A stretch of DNA of 64,000 nucleotides from M1-B18 sp048264125 (lineage in GTDB: Bacteria > Bacillota > Clostridia > Peptostreptococcales > Natronincolaceae), in the NCBI GenBank assembly GCA_048264125.1, contig JBLXDM010000004.1, positions 314,172 to 378,171 of the forward strand, read 5' to 3'. The number at the start of each line of letters is the position of its first letter. Within the stretch, counting starts at the first letter, position 1. Below the pieces are notes generated by a model that made no database searches, had not been told where the DNA came from, and saw nothing but the letters and a program-made list of their open reading frames with translations. Positions 52,533-60,903 of this stretch are shown piece by piece. A program made the translations under genes and the position numbers.

Positions 52533-52988
52533 TTAAATGTTTTCACTTAACCTTTGTACTAGCATATTTAGTCTTCTTATTTTCGTCTCTTCTTTTTTCG
52601 ATTCTTCTATCTTGTTAATCTCTTCTCTTTTAATGTAATATGGAAGCTCATTAAACTTTGCAATTACATCTGGGTTAATCTTTAAGGCATCTGAAATATA
52701 TTCTGGTATATTTAGAATTCGTTCTTGAACATCTGGCTTTAAAACTACATGTATGCTATCACCTATCGCCTTTTTACATACTGATTTTATTGATTTGCTA
52801 AAAACCATATAATGTCCATTTCTACTTGGCAACAATGTACCAGTAAAAAGGGTTCCATCAATTAAGGCCTGAACATTAAACCTACCCTTGGTTCCATACT
52901 CTTTTTCTACAGAAAACGGGACATAGAATACTGTCCACTCCATCTTCCCTTCAAGTTTTTTTAGAACTGCATTAAATTCTTTATTCAT
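52533..52988 (-). CDS. DUF1905 / YdeI-like protein
   Basis: Protein of 151 residues. It starts with a DUF1905 beta-barrel (MEWTVFYVPFSVEKEYGTKG, VQALIDGTLFTGTLLPSRNG, HVVLKPD) and ends with a YdeI-type helical tail carrying the basic motif EESKKEETKIRRLNMLVQRL. Function unknown in the family; some members are linked to peptide or stress resistance. GAGAGG upstream of the ATG. It ends 40 bp before attC-like repeat 6. Confidence 0.8.
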   Translation of the reverse strand: MNKEFNAVLKKLEGKMEWTVFYVPFSVEKEYGTKGRFNVQALIDGTLFTGTLLPSRNGHYMVFSKSIKSVCKKAIGDSIHVVLKPDVQERILNIPEYISDALKINPDVIAKFNELPYYIKREEINKIEESKKEETKIRRLNMLVQRLSENI

Positions 52989-53058
52989 ATGAATTCTTAT
53001 AACCTCTCTTTGATTTGATCTAAATTTTTATCGTTCTCTAAATCATAATAACAATATG

Positions 53059-53424
53059 TTATTCGTTCCATCTCCATATTGAAAAATAATTATTAGTTGA
53101 GTTCATTATATATTGAGCCGAGTCATTATTTTTAAACCTATGCAAAGACAAAGATACACTTTGAAACTCATTATCTTCTTTAAAGCCTTCAATTCCCATA
53201 TAATCACTCAGAGAAGCATTTGGCTTTGCAACAATAACCTTAGGGTATTTTTGTAATTCTATAAATTCCTTTTCTGTAAACACAACCTGGTACAAGCCAT
53301 ATCCAGTGGATAACGGATTGAGAACACCAAATTTAGAATTTGAAATAAACGAGCCGGTTCCGACAATAGCCATTGCTAGGAAAAGCACTACAATAATACT
53401 ATTTCTCCTTTTCTTTTGATTCAT
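53059..53424 (-). CDS. Signal-anchored hypothetical protein
   Basis: Protein of 121 residues with an N-terminal hydrophobic signal or anchor (about 9-28) after a basic start MNQKKRRNS. The exported domain contains VFTEKEFIELQKYPKVIVAK and has no known family. The ATG at 53424 has GGAGG nine bases upstream; the frame start lies in that site. It belongs to the cassette bounded by the GTT core at 53477-53483. Confidence 0.6.
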   Translation of the reverse strand: MNQKKRRNSIIVVLFLAMAIVGTGSFISNSKFGVLNPLSTGYGLYQVVFTEKEFIELQKYPKVIVAKPNASLSDYMGIEGFKEDNEFQSVSLSLHRFKNNDSAQYIMNSTNNYFSIWRWNE

Positions 53425-53476
53425 ATTAAAATCCTCCATTCGAAAGATATTTTCTCTGCAAAACTCAACAAATGCG

Positions 53477-53535
53477 AATTAACAAAGCTTTTTAAATGTT
53501 CTTCCATAATCCGTGGCTAGGACGTCGCACCCTTA
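53477..53535 (-). repeat. attC-like repeat 7 (partial)
   Basis: Minus strand GGGTGCGACGTCCTAGCC...CTTTGTTAATT, ending in a GTTAATT core like that of repeat 5. The opening core is not recognisable; the upstream cassette end is rearranged. Confidence 0.45.
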
Positions 53536-53645
53536 AACAAATCTTTCAACCAGAACTACACATAATATAAATAATGTGCAACTTCAATTACTTAAGCTTA
53601 TACAAATAGTCTCACTAATTAATTTAACTATGCTTTTTATACCAA

Positions 53646-53867
53646 TTACTTTGTTTCCTCAATGAATGTTTTAATTGCTTCTGAAACCGCATTTCCATGT
53701 CCTGTTATTAGGTGTCCACCAGTTTCAAATATAGCAGTTTTACCATTTGTTCTCGCAATAAATTTTTCTATATTTTCATATTTTACCATCGGGTCGTCTT
53801 TTGCATGAACCACTAAAATAGGGGCAGTAATTTTCTCGACTAGATAATCAAAAAAACATTGTTATGT
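53646..53867 (-). pseudogene. Alpha/beta-hydrolase fragment joined to a truncated attC-like end
   Basis: An open frame of about 70 codons encodes the last part of an alpha/beta hydrolase: APILVVHAKDDPMVKYENIE with the catalytic Asp, then FETGGHLITGHGNAV with the catalytic His, then stop. The 5' two thirds are missing. The frame starts exactly where an attC-like opening (CACATAACAATG at 53857-53869) is cut off, so a deletion fused the site of the upstream cassette to the hydrolase tail. Confidence 0.7.
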
Positions 53868-53889
53868 GATCGTCTCGTCTAAATTTAAA

Positions 53890-54429
53890 TTAATCTATAT
53901 CTTCATACAAAGATTCTTCTGAATCCCAATCAAGTAAAATAAATTGTTTAGGTTCTGATGATGGCTCATCAAGAAAATGATACCATGCTCTAATTTCTGT
54001 TCTATGCATTAAATTTGAATGTGGGCTCCTATCGATGTTATCCACTTTATTTTTCAACCGCAATCCTCTATAATTATTAGGATTATCATAAATGAACCCA
54101 TAGACTACAGGAATAACACGATTATCATTAAGCTCTATCTCTATATATCTCCAGCTTGGTCCGTTATTAAATTTAATTTTGTCTATATTAGTCATTTTCC
54201 AACCTAAGACATCCCTCCACTTCATTAATACAACATTAACACCTTCTGTATTACGATATATGTACACCTGTGATTCTTCATGTGGTTCAGAATAAAATGT
54301 TTCTTGTCCAACGAATAGTGGATCTTTTTCCTCTAAATATTTTAATGCAGATTTGTCATTATAAGCAGCTGCTATAAAAATAATAGCGATAATACTTATT
54401 AGGATTATAGCAATTCTACTCTTTTTCAT
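53890..54429 (-). CDS. Membrane-anchored hypothetical protein
   Basis: Protein of 179 residues with one N-terminal transmembrane segment (about 5-23) after MKKSR. The outside domain is rich in aromatic residues and contains two repeated WRY/WYHF-type strands; no family recognised. The ATG at 54429 has AGGAGA seven bases upstream. It ends 20 bp before the truncated attC-like opening at 53857-53869. Confidence 0.6.
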   Translation of the reverse strand: MKKSRIAIILISIIAIIFIAAAYNDKSALKYLEEKDPLFVGQETFYSEPHEESQVYIYRNTEGVNVVLMKWRDVLGWKMTNIDKIKFNNGPSWRYIEIELNDNRVIPVVYGFIYDNPNNYRGLRLKNKVDNIDRSPHSNLMHRTEIRAWYHFLDEPSSEPKQFILLDWDSEESLYEDID

Positions 54430-54472
54430 ATTGAATTCTCCTATCTTCATATGGAGTCATATGCACTTTCCA

Positions 54473-54706
54473 TTAGCAAATTGACAATAAAATATCCTCA
54501 TCCTTGATATCTTTTTCCCGTTCTGCATACAGTTTATTCCAAATAAAATATTTCTTATATATTTTCTCTTCGCTTATACCAATATTTTTTTAGTCAATTC
54601 CTTAATCAGTAGTTCCTCTATGTGAGCAATTTCAGAGTTATCTCGTATATTTTGTGCTGATAAACCTTCTGACAAAGATAAACCTCTAGGCGCAATGAAT
54701 AAAATG
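54473..54706 (-). pseudogene. Frameshifted gene fragment
   Basis: Two consecutive minus-strand frames read like one protein: INILFIAPRGLSLSEGLSAQ...HIEELLIKELTKKILV, then after a one-base shift ISEEKIYKKYFIWNKLYAER...DILLSIC and stop. No start codon; the 5' part is gone. It fills the gap between two hypothetical genes. Family not recognised. Confidence 0.4.
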
Positions 54707-54707
54707 T

Positions 54708-55754
54708 TTATTTTTTTTGTAAGCATGACAATTCTTGATCAAACCATGTTTCAATGCCATCCCGTATATCTAAAACAGAATCATCCAATGATATAGGAAG
54801 TCCACGGCAACCACCATCACAATGACCAATTTCTCTTTTTCGGCCGCAGCCATATCCCTTTTCAATCAGTTCCTGCAAAATTGGAGGAAACGTTTTGATG
54901 GTGTCAGTGTATTCGTGCGTCTTTGTCGATTTCACATTGATATGATAGCCGTTGTTGAGGGAAGCGTTAATTCCCCATAAATCTTTCCGTTTATAACAAT
55001 ACTTCATATAGATATGAAACCCTTTTACTTCCACAACGCAGGTAAGTCCTTTATTCAGATAGCGCTGATGCAGTTGCAGAATGAAATCCTGCAAATCTGC
55101 GGATAAAGTCCTTATCGTATCCTTCACGATGGAAAACACATCAGTTTCATCCTTTTTCAATACCCTGTAATCACAGCGCAAAAAAACATCCTGGTTGACG
55201 AGGGTGCCATGGTCTATTTCGGCGATCGCCATGACCTTCAGACCTGTCAGCATAGTGGGGTTATCTGGATATGTAATCTTTATGGTTTTGATGTCTGACA
55301 AGTTTTGCTTTTTTTTATTTATATTTATGCCGTCAATGCAAATACCGCAATCTGACAGAAACCGCAGGCATTCAAGGTTTTTGGCAACAGACAGCTTTCC
55401 ATTGAATATTGTATTTCCACAGGCGAGAGAGTGCGCGTTTTCAACTGGCATGCCGTGATAACCTATGTTCATTAGTATGGTGCTTACATTGTGCAGGAAT
55501 GGATAATACACCGAAAGCGTGGTGCGATTTTCATATTCATGGGCAACTTTTTTGCTATTATCATAGATATCGCCTTTAGTGTATACAACATCATAAAGCC
55601 GAACCAAAAAGGCTCTGAACGCCAGAACGCCCTCACGTATGCTCTCTTCAACTGAAACATTTGTATATGCAGGATTGATCGCATATGCTTCGTACGTTTC
55701 GGGCACCATAATTTCCTTCAAATAGCTTGCCACATCCTGAAGCGTTTTTCTCAT
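54708..55754 (-). CDS. Hypothetical protein with cysteine-rich C-terminus
   Basis: Protein of 348 residues, soluble. The C-terminal third carries KGYGCGRKREIGHCDGGCRG, a possible metal or disulphide site. No family is recognised. The start at 55754 (MRKTLQDVASYL) has GAGGTG seven bases upstream; the frame runs 18 codons further without a site. G+C content is slightly above that of its neighbours, suggesting a separate origin. Its cassette begins at the GTC/GTT core at 55953-55959. Confidence 0.65.
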   Translation of the reverse strand: MRKTLQDVASYLKEIMVPETYEAYAINPAYTNVSVEESIREGVLAFRAFLVRLYDVVYTKGDIYDNSKKVAHEYENRTTLSVYYPFLHNVSTILMNIGYHGMPVENAHSLACGNTIFNGKLSVAKNLECLRFLSDCGICIDGININKKKQNLSDIKTIKITYPDNPTMLTGLKVMAIAEIDHGTLVNQDVFLRCDYRVLKKDETDVFSIVKDTIRTLSADLQDFILQLHQRYLNKGLTCVVEVKGFHIYMKYCYKRKDLWGINASLNNGYHINVKSTKTHEYTDTIKTFPPILQELIEKGYGCGRKREIGHCDGGCRGLPISLDDSVLDIRDGIETWFDQELSCLQKK

Positions 55755-55952
55755 GTGTTTCACCTCATATAATTTACTTTGACTTATATCTCTAAAACTA
55801 TTTTGCAAACTACTGTTTATCTGATTGTATATGAATATTTATGTGTCACGTGATAGAACTAGTATGATTTATCTATTCGTTCTTAATTGGGGATTTCCTA
55901 TTTCTTTTTTATTTATTTTTATGTTAATGGTCTACATTGTCTTTAGGATTGC

Positions 55953-56068
55953 AGATGACGGTCCCGTTTTTGCGACGCTTCGAACTGGACCCCAAAGATA
56001 GACCGTCTAGGCGGTGCTTGCCTTCCAGTGAAGAGGTGTGCGTAGCGAACGGAGATATATTGTTAGGT
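55953..56068 (-). repeat. attC-like repeat 8 (intron-free site)
   Basis: 116 bp. Minus strand opens ACCTAACAATAT, a perfect RYYYAAC core, 30 bp after the lipoprotein stop, and closes GACCGTCATCTGC. The centre CACTGGA...TCCAGTTCGAAG is a dyad with an extrahelical base. The 3' segment aligns without gaps (22 of 28) to the spliced exons of the repeat interrupted by the intron at 58116-60713, so it shows the empty target. Confidence 0.75.
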
Positions 56069-56104
56069 GATGTTGTACACGAAAACTTTCAATAAGCTAA
56101 TATT

Positions 56105-56542
56105 TTAAAATGACTTTTTTATTATTCTTTCTTCAGTAATTTTAATATCTTCAATAAATGGCTCTAATTCGATTATCTGCTCTTTAGTTAAATCACTCGC
56201 ATCAAAAATAATTTCACCTGTTATCTCTAAACTATCTTCAGAAACAATCGTTTTATTAACATGTATAAGAGTTTCTGTGTTCAATACTCTCGTAACTAAC
56301 TTACTATTTATTGTTGGTTGAACTGATAATATTGCTAAGTCTTCTATATCATTGTTTGTCAAAGTAATTGTATATTTATAACTTTGTGCATTGAAATCAT
56401 TCGTATTATTTTTTACTGCTCCTATACTTGTAGTTATAGCATTTATCTCAATACCACTTTTTTTAACTGTTGTATTATTTGTTGAACAAGCTGTTAATAA
56501 CGTAATAACTATTAAATTCGTTATAATTATTCTCTTTTTCAT
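56105..56542 (-). CDS. Lipoprotein of unknown function
   Basis: Protein of 145 residues with lipoprotein signal MKKRIIITNLIVITLLTACS (lipobox LTAC). The mature domain is beta-rich, resembling small immunoglobulin-like accessory domains (YTITLTNNDIEDLAILSVQP), but no family is certain. ATGAGGTG precedes the ATG. Between its start and the upstream cassette border lies the RT-deleted group II intron at 56591-57180. Followed by attC-like repeat 8. Confidence 0.65.
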   Translation of the reverse strand: MKKRIIITNLIVITLLTACSTNNTTVKKSGIEINAITTSIGAVKNNTNDFNAQSYKYTITLTNNDIEDLAILSVQPTINSKLVTRVLNTETLIHVNKTIVSEDSLEITGEIIFDASDLTKEQIIELEPFIEDIKITEERIIKKSF

Positions 56543-56590
56543 CTTTCACCTCATAATAAATTTTTTTACGAACTAGTGTACAATGTCACC

Positions 56591-57180
56591 ATCACGGCAG
56601 ACGCGCAGGTTACTCGACGCACCCCGCACAGATCCCGGCGTGCGGAATTACCGCACCGGGCTCTTCAGAAATATTCAGTTCCGTAATTCAGCAAATATTC
56701 TTTGCCTTCTGCCTTATTCCTTGCAGTGAGGTTTGCATTAGTTTATCCAGCCCTACATGTCCGGCTAATGTTTCCTTTGCAAAGCACATATTTCTGTCAA
56801 CCCCTTCCCCATGTAGTTGGCTCTCCCAACCCCAAAGTACTGTGAGTTGATCCGAACCCTGTAGTGTCATTGACCGTCCTATTTTATGATTGGATAGGTC
56901 TACCAGCTAACTGCTGGAACCTACAGATCCTCCCAAGTTCCTGACATTTCTCTTCTTACATGCCATGTTCTAGGACCCCGACAGACCCTTAAGAATCTCA
57001 CCTATAGCGATTCTCTTGTATTGACTTCCGTGACGTTAAACACGTCGTCATCCGCATTTTCCTATTTCTAGGTACACGAATACGAGGCTGAGTGTGCTTC
57101 AGGGATTACGGGCTCCCCTATGGCCTATATGATTCTCTATGTACACTTCACCTTTGCTGTTGCCAGCATTGGCGCAACAC
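56591..57180 (-). mobile_element. RT-deleted group II intron (family B, short copy)
   Basis: 590 bp. Minus strand starts GTGTTGCGCCAATGCTGGCA and ends with domain V (AGAGCCCGGTGCGGT...CCGCACGCCGGGATCT), a domain VI stem and GCCGTGAT. It matches the full copy at 61618-63369 at both ends. The RT frame keeps only its first 20 or so codons and then jumps to the 3' RNA domains, so about 1.25 kb is deleted. About 120 bp of 5' RNA-domain sequence (57003-57115) is present here but missing in the long copy. Confidence 0.75.
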
Positions 57181-57224
57181 TCGATATAGGTGGTTGGTTA
57201 CTTCTAATGCACTTTGGGAATTTC

Positions 57225-57351
57225 ATTTAACGTTCCCACAGTTACCGACGTAAACATGTTCTAGTTTCGCACTCATTTTATACCTCATTAGTACCTATCC
57301 CCAACGCAAAATCAATTACAAGAGTTTATGTCAGTAACTGCTGTGTTATCT
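57225..57351 (-). repeat. attC-like repeat 9
   Basis: 127 bp. Minus strand opens CAGATAACACAGCAGTTACTG directly after the 180-residue gene and closes GGAACGTTAAATG; GTTAAAT fits the integron GTTRRRY core. Contains GTTTACGTCGGTAACTG. No intron inside; the short intron lies 45 bp downstream. Confidence 0.6.
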
Positions 57352-57361
57352 GACTTGCATT

Positions 57362-57904
57362 TTATTTTTTGGTGTCAAAATACTCAGATTTAAAGTCTTC
57401 CATTTGCTCAACGATAAAATCTAGGTTATCTTTCATATTTTCAATACTTCTTATGTAAATACTAGGAAAACTATAACCTGTTTGCCCTTCTAGTATCTCT
57501 TTTGGGCATATTAACCAAGAGCTAATACTTGACCTTATATTTTTTTCATGGTCGAAATATTCACGACAGATAGAATAAATTCGTGGAGAAAAATCCTTAA
57601 TTGCAATTATCGTATCACTAATCTTGTTATCAAGTTTATTCCCTTTCTCATGTAAATTGTGAATAACAAAATCGGTTTCATCTAGCCACCAAGGATTACC
57701 ACTTGCGTTTAAATCAAATATAGCATCTAGTGCAGACGAGTGCAGTTCAATTCTAGACTTACTATTCAAAACTATTAAATAGAATAATTCTTCAACGTAT
57801 ATGCGATTCTTTTTATTTTCAATTGTATTATATGTAATTTTATCATTGCCAACTATGTCGCCATTTTTAGTAATATTAAAAAATTGTTTAATGTTCTTTA
57901 TCAT
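57362..57904 (-). CDS. Hypothetical protein with N-terminal NGDIVGNDK motif
   Basis: Protein of 180 residues. After a short helix (MIKNIKQFFNI) comes KNGDIVGNDKITYN (about 13-26). This glycine-turn motif is very like one in the gene just upstream (NGDIVGGNK) and resembles GDIVG/GDFVG motifs seen near the ends of bacterial NACHT, TPR and TIR/CHAT-type proteins. The rest is helical with WWLDETDFVIHNL and no known domain. AGGGGGAA precedes the ATG. It overlaps the upstream gene by 17 bp, so both are translated together. Followed at once by attC-like repeat 9. Confidence 0.65.
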   Translation of the reverse strand: MIKNIKQFFNITKNGDIVGNDKITYNTIENKKNRIYVEELFYLIVLNSKSRIELHSSALDAIFDLNASGNPWWLDETDFVIHNLHEKGNKLDNKISDTIIAIKDFSPRIYSICREYFDHEKNIRSSISSWLICPKEILEGQTGYSFPSIYIRSIENMKDNLDFIVEQMEDFKSEYFDTKK

Positions 57905-58067
57905 TTTTGTTTCCCCCTACAATATCACCATTTACTACAGTATTTTTATTTTGTTTGATTGTTTTGCTACTTTTAATAATATACTTTTGGGTTGCCATTC
58001 CTCCAATAAATCCAAAAAATAAAGTCAAAGAATATCCAATGATATCAGCCAGTGTAATGCTATCCAT
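57888..58067 (-). CDS. Single-pass membrane protein with C-terminal NGDIVGGNK motif
   Basis: Protein of 59 residues. One membrane helix (IIGYSLTLFFGFIGGMAT, about 8-25) is followed by a basic stretch (QKYIIKSSKTIKQNK) and the motif NTVVNGDIVGGNKND at the C-terminus. The ATG at 58067 has AGGAGG seven bases upstream; the longer frame extends into the intron border and is rejected. Two proteins with the same short motif, one membrane-bound and one soluble, in one cassette suggests the motif makes them meet. Confidence 0.65.
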   Translation of the reverse strand: MDSITLADIIGYSLTLFFGFIGGMATQKYIIKSSKTIKQNKNTVVNGDIVGGNKNDKEH

Positions 58068-58115
58068 GTAATTGCCTCCTATTCTTTTGTTGAAATGCAT
58101 GTCAGATAACGACCC

Positions 58116-60713
58116 ATAGGAATAGGTAAGACTTTGATATGATCTCCGCCTTTTCCCCTCCTCCAAACCGGACGGGAACCTTTCAATTCATCCGGCTTTC
58201 CAACGAAACAATTTACTTGCCTCCTTCGGCTTTCAGCACTTTACTGTCTCACGACGGTATCATGCACAATATATCCTTTTAGTTCAGCTTATCCCTGTAC
58301 TTTTGTATTTTATTGACTTTCTTTTGTCCCAGCTTTTCAGGCATTTCTTTTCCATGAATATATTTGCCGCAATCTCTACATAGCCATGCTAAATTTGGCA
58401 CTGTATTTATCTTGTCTATCGCTAATTTTTCATCTATCCTGTGACAGTGTCTGTTTTCTACTTTCAATACATGTCCGCATATTTTGCATTTCCCTTTATC
58501 CCGGTTATAGGCATATTCTCTGTTCATATAGTATTCAAAATTATTTATACTATTGTCTTTACTATGTATCAATGTGTTGATATCTAGAGTGGAGGGCGAT
58601 TTAGCGGTAGTCGTTTCTTCTTGTTATATTGCATTAGATATAAATCTCTCCCTTTGGTGGTATATGGTGTTATCTGCTGATTAAATGCATATTATTCGCA
58701 AAGGGGAATATAGTAGTCTTTATACTTTTTACCGTATATCTTTTTAAAGGCTGCATATGCTGCTTTATTGTTTTATCATCAATATAATTGAATGCATTGC
58801 TGCATATTGCTGTCTTGTAGTATTCTGCAAGTCCTGTTATTTTTGCGTTTACTTTCTCAACCTGTATTGATCTTTCTTCCTCCTCCATATGCCTTAGTAA
58901 TTTGATTTCCTTGTTTATTTCTTTTACTTTTGTTTTTAGCCTTTTCATATCCGGGTAGTGTTTTCCTACTATATTTTGGGGATTTTGTCTGTTAGGCGAG
59001 GCCCTTGGAAGGCCTGCTTTTATGATGTATCCTAGAAACTTGGCGTATTGGGTAGTTAGATTTTAATTAGCGTTTTTTCTTCTGATAGGCTCCAGCTTTA
59101 GTCGGTATTTAAAGTATTTTCTCAAATACTTTAGGAGTTCCTCTGCCTCCTTCTGGGTGGTTGTTAGTATAATCCAGTCATCGCAGTACCTAATTAAATA
59201 TTTAGGGTTAACTCCGTTTTTCCTAAGCCTTCTCCTGTCTGAGCCAATATGTTCGCATTTTTGTTTAGGGTGATGATACATCCTCCCAACTGTCCAATCG
59301 AAGTCGTTAAGATATATATTTGCAAGTACTGTTGAAATAATTCCTCCTTGCACAGTTCCTGTAAGTGTATCGTATTTTATTTCGTTTTCCATATATCCAG
59401 CTGTGAGCATTTTCTTTATGATTGTCAATACCCTTTTGTCATGGATACCTATTTTCCATAGCTCCTTTAGCATGATTCTGTGGTTTATATTATCAAAATA
59501 TCCTGTTATGTCTCCTTCTATGGTGTATATGGGTTTGACTTTTGCTTTCTTACTGAGTAGGTTCATTATATCCTTAAGGGCATGTTTGGTTGCCCTATAG
59601 GGGCGAAATCCATAGCTTTGGGGATAAAATCTTGCTTCTGCAATGGGCTCTATTACAATGCGCAGGCATTCTTGTATAATTCGATCCTGTATTGTTGGAA
59701 TGCCTAATGGCCGCTGTTTTCCATTGCTTTTCTGGATATATTTACGCCTTACCGGTCTTGGTTTGTAATTTTTAACTTCCCTTTTAATTAACGCTATTAG
59801 CTCATCTCGGTCCATCTGAAGGAATTTTTCCATCTTGTTTTTATCAATTCCAGGGGTATTTGCACCCTTGTTTCCCTTGATATTGTGTATGGCTGTAGTG
59901 ATTGTAATTTCGTTAAATGCTACTTCTATTATTCCATGGAAGGAATATCCTTTCCTGCTTTGGTCATAGATGAAGTCAAGTTTTTCTTTAAGTTCAGCTT
60001 CGCTGGTGAAGTTGCGTTTTAAATGCACAGCTTTTCCTGTGGTTCGCTACTCATATATGAGAGTTAGTCTTCACTATCCTCGGTTTATATTGTTTGTCCC
60101 GTCTGGTGCCCTTCGCCATGTAGCAGGCTTTCCCTGCCCCGGACTACTATGACACCTGTGTTGTTCCGCTACCTTCTCTACCCTGTCAAGCTCCAGTATT
60201 GGAACAATCCCGCGTTCCATTCTGCTTATCTTTTATTCATGGGACTTAGGTGTCTGCTGTACTCCGGGAGAAGATATCGCCATTTGAGTCACAGTTATTC
60301 AGCGTATCACCTGATTATCTCAAATCAGGTCGAGTCATACAAAACACAGATGTATAACCCGTTCTCCATGTAATTCCGACTTTCGTCGGCACGTCGTAAC
60401 GAAGCCTCGTAGCAGATTCATGTTATTCACCATATCCCAAAGACACCCGCTCCATGTATAAGGCCATGCTGCTTGCGCAGTTTAGGCGTTTTAGGCTACT
60501 CTTTATCCCGCTCAGTACGGACTTTAGTGACAGCTAGCCTCCGCACCGGGAAGTATCAGTGCTCGTACTACCCCCACAATGGTTGTGGTATATCGGTATT
60601 GACTCAGTACGGCAGAGGAATTGCACCTCTGAATTCAGCAGAACAGTTCAACCAATTGGTTGGCGCGTTTTGTCCGGGTTACCAGCCCGAACTTGTGGCG
60701 CAACGCGGCGCAC
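58116..60713 (-). mobile_element. Group II intron A, inserted in an attC-like repeat
   Basis: 2598 bp. Minus strand begins GTGCGCCGCGTTGCGCC (group II GTGCG start) and ends TTCCTAT. A 34-nt domain V lies at 58165-58198 (AAGCCGGATGAATTGAAAGG then TTCCCGTCCGGTTT, with GAAA loop and AGC triad). The ORF in the middle is a broken RT. Exons are GCGTCGTAAACACG and GGGTCGTTATCTGAC. Joined, they align without gaps to the intact repeat at 55953-55981, which fixes both junctions. Confidence 0.85.
58279..60028 (-). pseudogene. Degenerate group II intron reverse transcriptase/maturase with HNH
   Basis: RT fingers-palm run from MHLKRNFTSEAELKEKLDFI through TPGIDKNKMEKFLQ, RPLGIPTIQDRIIQ, GYFDNINHRIMLKEL and the active site YLIRYCDDWIIL. 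An in-frame TAA at 59063-59065 interrupts the protein just before the maturase domain (TQYAKFLGYIIKAGLPRA continues in the same frame to 58670). Two further frameshifts, near 58675 and 58590, separate the linker and the C-terminal HNH nuclease (CKICGHVLKVENRHCHRID, CRDCGKYIHG). Mobility protein is therefore not made as one chain. Confidence 0.85.
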
Positions 60714-60875
60714 CGTGTTTACGACGCCCCTGAGCCGGACCTCAAAGATAGACCGTCTTGGCGGAGCTCCGCTCCCGGTGAAGGGATGTGGTGCGCTGAC
60801 CTTTCTCCGCTATGGTTATGGATTAAGTTTCACTGACCTTGCCTCCGGCACCCCTGCGTAAACACATTGTTATCT
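60714..60875 (-). repeat. attC-like repeat 10, 5' exon side
   Basis: Minus strand opens CAGATAACAATGTGTTTACG 28 bp after the acetyltransferase stop and includes GGGAGCGGAGCTCCGCC and GACGGTCTATCTTTGAGGTC, shared with repeats 3 and 8. The intron at 58116-60713 cuts it; the remaining 12 bp with core GTTATCT are at 58104-58115. Without the intron the site would be 174 bp with inverted cores AGATAAC/GTTATCT. Confidence 0.75.
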
Positions 60876-60903
60876 GTAGGAGCAATATAACCTGCATGAC
60901 TTT

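Noticed and set aside
56688..56870. 60-codon frame in the short group II intron as a gene
   Set aside because: It contains only the first codons of the RT followed by a deletion; kept as part of the intron remnant.
60149..60861. Plus-strand frames of 74-100 codons across the intron 5' domains and the attC-like repeat
   Set aside because: They lie in structured RNA/repeat DNA, lack start signals, and their translation follows the repeat rather than any family.
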